Assembly: GCA_029215795.1 (NCBI GenBank)
Contig: JARDYH010000002.1
Location: 363,470,973 to 363,534,972 of the forward strand
Source: Anniella stebbinsi
Taxonomy: Eukaryota > Chordata > Lepidosauria > Squamata > Anniellidae
DNA length: 64,000 nt
Direction of reading: 5' to 3'
The notes beneath the pieces are model-generated. The model did not search any database and was not told the DNA's origin. It worked only from the letters and a program-made list of their open reading frames with translations. Each line of letters starts with the position of its first letter. The stretch's first letter is position 1. Made by a program: the position numbers and the translations under genes. This document shows, one piece after another, positions 22,697-31,996 of the stretch.

Positions 22697-23332
22697 GTAA
22701 TAAATGATTTGCTACCAGTTAGCTAATGATTTTGTAATTCATAATGTGCTGTATCAGACCTGTAGGCCTTAAATATCTGTCAATCGAGGTTAAAATGTTG
22801 CATTGCTATTGCTACCCTTTGATTCCAAACATTCTGCCGCCTTAATCAGAGTACCACTCTTCATATTACATTTCTGGAAATGGTCCTTTACAGACACCAT
22901 TGTGTGCAGCATTAGATCTATGAAAATACAGAGCCCCCATCTTCCATAAATACGGCAGCTCACATGGAGGATGGGTTGCTATCGGGTGCAGGTGGACAGC
23001 TCCAGTAAGTCCCGCCCACTCCTGCAGCTCAGCAGGCAGGGGCAGTGGTTCCTGGATTTGGGAGGCGAGCAGGAGACTCCTGGTCAGGCACCCACAATGG
23101 TCAGCCTCACACCTGGGGAAAATGAACATCTGAATGATTTGGATGTCCGAGGCTCAATTCAGAACCGGATCCAAAGCAGGTCGGGTCAAGTTAGAATCAG
23201 GCCAAGGCAGATTGGGGCCAATTCGGAAACTCCAAAGCAGGACGGGATGTGTGTCTGTGCACAGCACCACTGTGAACCCCTATTCCTGATCTCACGTGCT
23301 TCCTGTTCCCAGGGGGCCTCATTCCATTATAG

Positions 23333-23470
23333 CAGGTGTGGGCAACTTGTGACCCTCCAGATGTTTTGACCTACCATTCCCACGACCCCTCATCATTGGC
23401 TATGTTTGCTAGGGCTGATGGGAGTTGCGGGACAAAATTTCTGGAGGGCCACAAGTTGCCCACCCGTGAA
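23333..23470. repeat. Short foldback repeat (family D), intronic
   Basis: GGGCAACTTGTGACCCTCC with ATGTTTTG, and the reverse complement near the end (GGAGGGCCACAAGTTGCCC). Same family as 1305-1446. Confidence 0.65.
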
Positions 23471-23489
23471 CTGTAGATATAGAGGCTGC

Positions 23490-24300
23490 TTTCTGTCTAA
23501 TAATAAGAACATCAGAAGAGCCATGCTGGATCAGACCAAGGCCCATCTAGTCCAGCATTTGGTTCCCACTGGCCAAATAGCTGCCCCAACAGGAAGCCCA
23601 CAAGTAGGATATGCGTGCCACACCACTATCCCACTTACGTTCCTCAGCAACTGGTAGATATAGGTATACTGCTGCCATTACTATAGGTATAATGTTTAGC
23701 CATCATGACCAGTAGCCTTCAGGAATTTGTCCAAACACATTTTTAAGCCAGCCACATTGGTGGCCACCACTTCACCCGCCAATAGCGAATTTCATAGTTT
23801 AATCATGTGCTGCATAAGAAGTCCTTCCATTTATCTGTCATGAATCTCCCACCGATCAACTTCACGGTTTGATCACTTTGGGTTCTAGCTTTATGAGGGA
23901 AGGAGAAAAATGTCTCCCTCTCCACTTCTTCCACACCGTGCATCATTTTGTACACTTTTAGCATGACTCCCCTTACTCCCCTTTTGTTCTAACCTAAAGA
24001 GCCTCAAACATTGCAATCTTTCCTCAAAGGGAAGTTAATCCAGCCTCTTGATTATTTTGTTTGCCCTGTTCTGCACCCTTTTCAGCTCCACAATATCCTT
24101 TTTGAGGCGCAGAGACCAGAATTCTACACAGTAAATTTCAAGTGTGGTCAGATTGTATAAGGGCAGTATGATCTTGGCAGTTTTATTTTCGATTCCTTTC
24201 CTAATGATCCCTAACATGGAATTTGCCTTTTTCACAGCAGCTGCGCATGGGGTCAACATTGGGTCAGGCCAATTGTCCATCTAGTCCAGCATTCTGTTCC
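23490..24300 (-). mobile_element. LINE 3' part, minus strand, in RTP copy 3 intron
   Basis: The minus-strand frame at 24035-24280 encodes YCVEFWSLRLKKDIVELKRV and RVQNRANKII, the C-terminal RT end of CR1-group LINEs. It continues into the non-coding 3' end at 23500-23720, including GCTGGATCAGACCAAGGCCC read on the plus strand. Broken by stops. Confidence 0.75.
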
Positions 24301-24306
24301 CACAGT

Positions 24307-24433
24307 GGTAGGGAACACTAGAAGAAGGGTGTCTTTGCACTCATGTCCTACTCATGGCCAACCACATGCCCCGATGGGAAGCCCACGAGTAGGGCATGAG
24401 TGCAAAGACACCCTTCTTCTAGTGTTCCCTACC
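24307..24433. repeat. Near-perfect 47-bp inverted repeat
   Basis: Arm 24307-24353 pairs with 24387-24433 with one mismatch; the loop is 33 bp. The right arm fits the ordinary LINE 3' end, and the left arm looks like an inverted copy of it. See findings. Confidence 0.9.
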
Positions 24434-24625
24434 AATTGATGTACATAGGCATAATGCCGTCGACTAGTAGTTATTGATAACTGTCTCCTCCATGAATCAG
24501 AGAAGAGGAGAACACTAGCCTGTTCTCATGTGATTCCTTTGATAGTTACCCTCCACAGAAGTAGCTAATCCTGTTTTTCTTCATGTGAACATTTTCTTAC
24601 TTCTCTACCTGCTTTCCCTACTAAG

Positions 24626-25031
24626 GTTTGCATGCTCCCGATGCCTCCATACCTGGTCATCGTATCAAGTCATCATCCTGTTCCACATGCATTGATATGA
24701 GCGATGTGGATGGGTCAAGATGAGGCTTTTTGGGCAACAGTGTCACCAATGCCCAATTTCAACCAAGTATGAAGAGCCCCAATTCACTGAGGACGACATT
24801 GAGGACATCTTGGAAGACTTGATCCTTGACTTAAGGGAGAAATGCTACGGAGAGTACATTGATCACAGCAAACTCTCTAAGGCGGTGTGGGATTCCAGTG
24901 GCCCACATATGCACAGCTACTGTGAAGCTTGCCAGTTGGGAATACACAAAGGGCATCATGGCTGGCCTCAACGTGCTGAGCATCATGTGAAGCCACCATG
25001 CACAGGAACCATCAAGCAGATAGGAACGTGA
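24626..25031 (+). pseudogene. RTP copy 3, exon 2 with in-frame TGA
   Basis: Acceptor CCCTACTAAG at 24616-24625, joining AG|G. In-frame TGA at 24693-24695, then an open frame containing the second and third CxxC pairs to TGA at 25029. The frame is otherwise free of shifts. Confidence 0.75.
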
Positions 25032-25082
25032 GCTCCATCACCCACAGAGTCCTCAGGGTCCATTGACTCTGGCTGCATTTGC

Positions 25083-25085
<3 letters not shown>

Positions 25086-25124
<39 letters not shown>
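25086..25124 (+). repeat. (ATT)13 microsatellite aligned to the RTP tail-anchor region
   Basis: Thirteen ATT units in the RTP reading frame, 18 codons after the copy 3 stop. They translate to 13 Ile at the position of the Ile-rich tail in copy 2. The frame closes at a TAA about 20 codons later. Confidence 0.85.
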
Positions 25125-25404
25125 TGTCTTATCCTTTCCTTTGCTTACTGGAATGGCTGGTTCTGGGGACGGCAGAACAGGTGGTAAATTATGATGCACA
25201 GTCAGGAATCTAACCAGGCCCGCTTAGGTTGCTCTGACTATAATGTGCTGTTGTCTTCTGTATGGAAACTGCTACACATTTGTGGGCATTTTTATACACC
25301 CTGCAAGTTTGATGCCAGCTGCAAAGTCAGAAAATCTCTGATGGAAGAGACCTCCTTTCTCTTGTTTGATTCTTTGTTGTTTTAATAACATTTCATTCTC
25401 AAAC

Positions 25405-25410
25405 AATAAA
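25405..25410 (+). terminator. Candidate polyadenylation signal, RTP copy 3
   Basis: AATAAA followed by TAATGCCATTGTGTCACTG, 374 bp after the copy 3 stop. Weak evidence only. Confidence 0.3.
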
Positions 25411-25544
25411 TAATGCCATTGTGTCACTGACACCATAATTGGCAACTGAAAGAACAACAATTAGTAAAAACAACCCTAGGATTCATCAGTGTTATAATAC
25501 GCATATGGTATAATATCCCTTTGCATGTTTACTTGGAAGTAAGG

Positions 25545-26235
25545 ACTTTTCTACATGAGGCTTTTAACCTTTAGATCAGCTCCTTTATGCACATTTTTTT
25601 CCCCTGGGTTTTTCTTTCTCTGCCTTTCTACATGTTCTGTTACACAACCACTAGGTGGAACTGTGGTATAGCGGAATTGCGCAAATACACCTGGTTTGAT
25701 GTTGCCATTCACAGAAATACCAGACTTTCCTTGGCCCCCTCCACAAGGATGCGCTTTTGCGCCCGGTTCGGGGATTATGCGCATTATCGCGGAGGCGCAT
25801 TTACTCCTAATCCCTCTGCACGGGAGGCGACGAGAGGCGGCGAAGCGCATTAATTGATGTCCAAAAAGCGCTTTACAAGAAGTTAACGCGCATAATCGCT
25901 TGTTCACACTGCGAAAATGCGCTTTAACGGCCGGAGCAAAATAAAAGTCGCTATTTAACGCGCATTCGAAAATGCGCATTATCGGGGAGATAACGCGCCT
26001 GTATGCCCGTTTTGCGCTCCGCTGGTGTGGAGGTAAAATTTATAATGAGCCTTCAAGGCTCATTAAACGTCTCGTGTGGAGGAGGCCCTTGTTAGAAAAA
26101 CGAACAAAAAAATCTACAATGGTTGGAAAGCATGGGAGAGACCCTGGAGGATGTCGATGTCGTGTAAAATACCTGAAAACTACCATGAGTGAGGAATCAT
26201 GAATGCACAATAATTGTCTCATGTAGAAAGCCACT
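25545..26235 (-). repeat. Interspersed DNA element interrupted by a younger one
   Basis: Ends read TCTACATGAGGC and CTCATGTAGAAAG, an inverted pair. Inner sequence matches 18275-18625. The host element is split at about 25732/26090 by the GCGCATTATCG element. Confidence 0.65.
25733..26089. mobile_element. GCGCATTATCG-motif element, copy B (nested)
   Basis: 357-bp insertion between CAGACTTTCCTTG and CCTTGTTAGAAAAAC, with CCTTG on both sides. The empty site is visible at about 18590. Ends are CCCCTCCACAAGG and CGTGTGGAGGAGG. Holds many GCGCATTA/TAATGCGC motifs. No transposase. Confidence 0.75.
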
Positions 26236-27155
26236 AAGTCCCACTGTGTTCACGGGTACTTACCCCAAGGTGTACATACAATAGCAGACTTAGGTTTCCA
26301 GATGACAGTTGTGCAGGCTAATAAATGTCTTTTCTCGGGCTGGTTCGTCTCTTGAATGAAAACTTCATTTTCCTACCAATATTTCTCTCCACCTTCCGGG
26401 GAAAATGCCATTTCCTACCCCCCCCCCCCCATCAAATATGTCCATTGTAATACAGAGAGCTTCGGCTATGGGGCGGTACACAAATGTAATAAATAAATAA
26501 ATAAATAAATAAATAAAGCTGGAAGAATGATGGGAGCCCCTATTACTCAGTGGGCACGGCATTGTCAGCGATGAGAGAGGCAATGCCTTCCCCATTCTTG
26601 GGAGTTCTATTATAAGCAGGCCATGAGCACAACACCACCCTCAAATTTGTGTTTCCCAGTAACTGGCATACACAGGTCTACTGAGCTTGATCTTGGAAGT
26701 ACCATCTAGCTGTCATGACTAGTAGCCATTGATAACCTTATCCTTCATGAAAGAATGGTATCGCATTGCATTGCGTTATTTTCAGGGGTCAGAGCATGGG
26801 GTGTGAATGCCCAGTTGGACTAGCAGAAGAAAAAAACATCCTGTGAAATCAAAGTTGTCTCACCCATTTTTCCCCCGGACATCGCTTACACGGGCTGCAG
26901 AATTCAGTTTACCTCACTGCAAAATTTTATTGTTTCTTTTTGGCAAGGTTACACAAAGCCCCGATACTTTATGTACTTAGTGCAAAAAACAAAAACAAAA
27001 AATACATCAGAAGTATGTCTTAACAGATTTGTTTTTCACAAGGCATTTCCAGCAAGTCCCTGAGGGTTTGCAGATCTTGGAATGCTGCCCAGCCCCTCTC
27101 CATTCTATTTGTGACATCTTATGAGCCCAGGAGGCTGCCTTATAGCAAGTTACGT
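26236..27155. other. Gene-free interval between RTP and MASP1 loci
   Basis: Contains a LINE 3' tail at 26450-26518 (GAGCTTCGGCTATGGGGCGG then AAATAAATAAAT) and a C tract at 26420. A minus-strand AATAAA (26926-26931) is the nearest candidate poly(A) signal for MASP-1 mRNA, implying a 3' UTR of about 1.5 kb; unproven. Confidence 0.45.
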
Positions 27156-27505
27156 CCCCTATACAAGAATTCAGTTTGACGCTTGGTTGTCCGATTATGC
27201 GCATCTTCTCACAATCGCTTTTACGGCAAATCACTATACGCAGGAGGCGGTTAAGCGCATAACAGGTTGCCTTACTGGTTGTATGAAACACGCTTTAGAG
27301 GTGTTGAATGTGGAGAATCACTTGTTTACATGGTCATAAGGTGCTTTTATGGCCGCGGTAAATTAATACTCGCTATTTAACACGCTTTCGATAATGCGCA
27401 TAATCGGACAAAAAAAGCGCCTCGACCCCCGATTTGCGCTCCGCTCTTGTAGAGGTCAAATTTTTAATGCGCCTTGAAAGAGCTTTAAATTGCTCTTGTA
27501 GAGGC
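27156..27505 (-). mobile_element. GCGCATTATCG-motif foldback element, copy C
   Basis: Reverse orientation relative to copies A and D: begins CCTATACAAGAATTC and ends GCTCTTGTAGAGGC. Contains CGATAATGCGCATAATCGG. Lies between the MASP-1 stop and the candidate poly(A) signal. Confidence 0.7.
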
Positions 27506-28479
27506 ACCCATTGGCTCAAGCAATCCCATTGCTGGCTGGGGAATGCTGGGACTTGCAGTCCAACGGATCTGGAGGGTGCCAAGATTGGGGAGGCTGGGAG
27601 ATCTCCCTGATCTCAGGAAGAGGAATCTTCCAGCCTTTGCTCCCTGAGTTTCTTTCAAATGCAGGGTAAAGCCCTCTGCATGCACTCAGTTCAGCCAGTT
27701 CTCTGGCAAGAGCGGTCTGTCCCTTTCATGGCAGTCCTCTGGGTGGGAAGAAAGTGCGGGAGCAGGAGAGAGAGAGAGTGGAAGAAAGAGAAAAGGGGTG
27801 ACACACCCACTTTGGCTGTGGTTCCGCCCACCCACCCTTGGCTCCACCCACTGCAGCCTTTGGCCCCACCCACTGCTGACATACAGTCCCTACAGATTAC
27901 CCATATGTGAATGTGGCTGTCAAAAGAAAAAAAAAAGTTATCTACCCTTGTTTGAATGGGAGATGTTGAGGACTGAGTCTTTATGTACAACAAGGTATAT
28001 GTTCTGCTATGAAACTCTTGTTCCTGCCAACAACACTAAATGCACATTCAGCTGTCAATGCTATTTGTAATTCCCCTGTGATTTCTTTGAATCCTAGTTA
28101 GAGAGTTTCTTTCCAAGGGTGACAATGGGCTGCAGAAGGGGTTTTGCAAATCTGCCTATCAAAAATGGCCCTAATTACTTTGACCCAGACCTGCGGGGTC
28201 CCCGTGAGTCAAAGCATCATTGAGTTTCCTGGGAAAGATCAGCATCAGGATCTTGGAATAGAGTTCAGTTCAATTGGATGTAGGATCCAAGCCAGATCTT
28301 TCTTGACTCTATGTCCAGAGGAAAAATATATCTATCGATCAGTCAACAATTTCCCCCTGGTCTAGTGCCAAGGACTTTCTTTGGAAGAGGTTCAGGTTAA
28401 GACTCTTTGCGGAGCGACTCTCCGCTGAAAGTGTGCAATCCCTCTTTTGGCTTTGGGCGTTAGCTTTGGTTGGGAGGTT
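27506..28479. other. Region 3' of the MASP-1 stop codon
   Basis: No further coding exon seen. It starts with part of a family D foldback repeat (27510-27600). The rest, read on the minus strand, is probably MASP-1 3' UTR and flank. Confidence 0.4.
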
Positions 28480-28670
28480 TCAATATTCCACTCCAGTGAT
28501 CTTCTTAATCCAGGGCAGAGTCAGGAGAACATTGGAATACACCCCGTAGCGGTCATGCAAGCCGCATCCATCGCCCCAAGACACGGTCCCTATGAGCTGC
28601 CACTGGCCAGTGCGGTTGTCCAAAGTGACCATAGGGCCTCCAGAATCTCCACTGCAAGCATCTTTTCCTC
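28480..28670 (-). CDS. MASP1: MASP1: MASP-1 protease exon 6 (catalytic Ser, stop)
   Basis: Acceptor CGCCTAG above 28670; ends TGA at 28480-28482. Encodes [16 protein letters not shown], then NRT (possible N-glycan), [17 protein letters not shown] and [10 protein letters not shown]. The active Ser is TCT, and Asp in GKD gives trypsin-like specificity. Confidence 0.95.
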
Positions 28671-31600
28671 CTAGGCGAGAAAAAAGAGAAACAAGCATCA
28701 GTAGGACGTCTTTTCGATTGAACCAGCCACTGTATTCTGCATCAGGGCCAGCGCCAAGGGTCGGCATGGCTGGGCATCTGCCGAGGGCCCAGACCCCCAT
28801 CAGGGGCCCACTGGCAAGGCCCCCCTAGAGTTGCTCCACTACCCTTGCAAGCTGGTGATTCACCCGCCTCTCACTCTGGCCCAGGCCATGTGGTGGTGGT
28901 GAGATGGAAGAGAAGGAGATGCCATGGCCTCCTTACTCCCTGGTTCTCTGCCTGTCAATCAAGCAAGGGGTAGCAATGAGAAAGAAGAGGAGGAGCAACA
29001 GCAGCTGGTGAGAAGGTAGACTCAGTGCAGGAGGGGGCCATTGCAGGTGTCTTGCCCAAAAGCGCTCTGAAACCTGGAGCCAGCAGTGTCCTGCATGCAT
29101 TTGCACATGATAAGAACAGGATGCTTGTTAGTGTCTGAGCTCCATGCCACTGAAGGGAGCACTTGAGACAATACTTTCTAGGATAGTCTTCCCCAACCTG
29201 ATGTCCTCCAGATGTGTTGGACTACAACTCCCACCATCTGGCTATGGATGATGGGAATTCTAGCCAAATGCATCTGGAGGGCACCAGGTTGAGGATATTT
29301 CCATGTTTACAAGAGGTGGTGGTGGTGATGGAGGAACTGAGCATAGCCCAGCATGAGAGAGCATCCTTTCCGTGCAGAAGGACTTGAGTTCAGGTCCTGG
29401 CATCTCCTGATAAAATATAGCTGGAAGCAGTTGCTGAGAAGGACCTCAGCCTGGGATTCCGGAAAGCTCCTGCCAGCCAGAGGAAGCAACACTGGGCCAG
29501 GTGGACTCCGCATAAGGCAGTGTTTTCTGTCAAAACATCTGCCTTTGAGATGCCAAATCAAATGAAATTCTGCAGACGCTTCAGAATGGGGTTAGGGTTA
29601 AATAAAAGTTTGAAACTCAACGTTTGATTTGACAGTAAAAAGCTGAGGGCTGCACAACACGTAACAGCTGCAGACCTGCATCTTAGGACAAACGTTGTGA
29701 ACATCTGTAAAGCAATCAGGTCAGGAGATTTAGAGAAGAGACATTGTGGGCCAAAGAGGGTTGATGAAGTACCCTTCATCCATCTGGCCTCCCCACAACC
29801 TCTTTTCTCAGCCCCGGGATGTTTTTTCATAGGTGGGATTATTTACAGTCATGGAATCTAGCTAGGAGAAAAAGGCCAGCAAGTCAGGCCTGTAGCTGGT
29901 CTAAAAGTCCTGTCCTCTCCAAAAGTAGTGGGGGGACAGTTCACCTGGTTTGCAGGCCTATAAAAGACACAATTGTAAACTGTTCTTTAATTATTCCTTT
30001 GCAAAAAGATTTTGGTGGCAGAGAAAATTTAGGGGGCAGGCTCCCCCCAGCCGTTCCCCTTGGCTACAGGCCCAGCGGCAGGGACATCCCAAAATGTGGG
30101 TTTTGAGAAATATTTATTTATTTTATTTATTAATGTTAATTTATTTATTTCATTTCTAACCCGCCTCTCCATCTAGATCGAGGCGGGAAACAACACTAAA
30201 TATAAATATAAAAACAATAAAATAGATAAACCATTAAAACAGATAAAAACAAATACATTATTAAAAACATCTTAAAATTAAACTGGATAGGCCTGCCGGA
30301 AGAGAGTCGCTTGAAAGTCGCTTGAAAGGGCTTTCATGCCCACCCTAGATTTTACCTTGTTTTTCTCCAGCACAGATCATATCCTCTGTCACGACCTTCT
30401 GCAGTTTGGCATAAGCTTCTTTGCACACTGTGTGGTCTGTCAATGGGATCTCAATCTGCAATACGCCCCAAAATTGTTTTTGTTTTTGTTGTGTTGTTAT
30501 TATTATTTTGTTGTGTTGTTATTATTATTACTATTACTATTGGTATTTGCATTTCTATACCGGCCAATAACCAAAGCTTACTAAGCATAAATCCAAAATA
30601 GTAAAAAACACAGTATAAAATTGTTAACATTCAAAATTTAAAACAATTCAAACAGCTGAAACAGGCTGACCAGATAAAATCCAGGTCAGGGCTCATGTAA
30701 CTTTAACAGTTGTAGAGAAAAGGGAATTTCAGCCAGTGTCATTTGTATGCAATTAGTTCCTGGTGAAATTCCCTCTTCATCACAACAGTTAAAGTTGCAG
30801 GGGCCCTGCCTTCTTTTGTATATGGTCACTCTAGTATAGTGCCTGCAACTTTAACTGTTGTGATGAAGAGGGAATTTCACCAGGAACTAATTGCATACAA
30901 ATGACAACGACTGAAATTCCCTTTTCTCTACAACTGTTAAAGTTACATGAGCCCTGACCTGGATTTTATCTGGTCACCCTACGTAAGATACTAGACCTGA
31001 TCAACATAGCTGACATCATACACTGGGGGTATGATGGACAGTCTTAATATGGCGTTGAAAAGATGAGACTCTTGGTGCCAAGTGGACCCTGATGGGGAGA
31101 TTGTTCCATAATCGGGGGGACACCACTGAGAAGGCTCTCTCCCTTGTTGTCACCCTCTGAGCCTCCCTTGGAGCCCCCTCCCCCAGATGTTGATCATAGC
31201 ATTCGGGTAGCTTCATGCCAGCTGAGATGCTCTACCAGGTATTGTGGTCCCAAGCCATGCAAGGCTTTTTAGGTCAAAACCAGTGCCTTGAATTGGGCTT
31301 GGAAACATACAGGCAGCCAATGCAAGCGGGCCAGAATTGGTGCTGTATGCTCAGACCTTCTGGTCCCAGTTATGAATCATTTTGCACAAGTGCAGATTCC
31401 TAACAGTTTCCAAGGGCAGCCCCGCATAGACGGTATTGCAGTAATCAATGCAGTAATAATAATAAAAATGCACTAAATCGGTTGGACAGATGAGATGAAC
31501 AGGTCACGGTCCTCCCATGCCTAAACAGCCTTCTCTTGTAGAATACTGGAAGCTGCCTTATACTGAATCAGGCCTTTATCACGCCTACCCGGTTTGCTTC

Positions 31601-31955
31601 TGCGGGTTCCCCCTCCGTTTCTTATGCGCGGGGAGCCTTTTGAATCACACGTGGTCGGTTTTGCTCCGATACCTCAGCAAAGCCTGCAGAGGAGGAGGGG
31701 AGAAAACGGACTATCCCCGCTCAGGGATATTTCGAAAGAGGAAGGAAAAAAGGAGCCCTTGGGGCGCGAGAGAAGCGCGAGGGGGGACGATGTCATGTGA
31801 AGGAATTGGATCAAAGCCGCGGCAGGTGTGGATCAAACCGCCCGTGTGATAAAGGCCTTTGACCCTTGGTCCATCTAGGTTAGCATTGTCTTCAAGGAGT
31901 GCTGGAGTTCTTTCAGACCAAGGACTGAACTCCAAAAGGCAGGATATAAATAAAG

Positions 31956-31996
<41 letters not shown>

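Larger units (their letters stand above)
22539..25031 (+). pseudogene. RTP-family copy 3 with nonsense codons
   Basis: Exons 22539-22696 and 24626-25031. Intron phase, three CxxC pairs (ACSRC, QCHQC, YCEAC) and the REKCYGE segment are conserved. TGA at 24693-24695 replaces the same Trp codon that is TAG in copy 2, and two codons are missing just after it. A second TGA ends the frame at 25029-25031, before the tail. The downstream in-frame sequence is homologous to the copy 2 tail, with 13 ATT (Ile) codons. The most diverged of the three and the least likely to make a full protein; a shorter product from the ATG at 24720 is possible but would lack the first CxxC pair. Confidence 0.75.
28671..30355 (-). 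other. MASP-1 intron, no extra exon seen
   Basis: Intron between the fifth and last MASP-1 protease exons. Contains the family D repeat, decayed sequence near 28740-29060 related to 55820-56180 (CACGGCTGGGCATCTGC...GAGGGCCCA), and the reverse LINE tail from 30100. No coding signal beyond the flanking exons. Confidence 0.6.
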
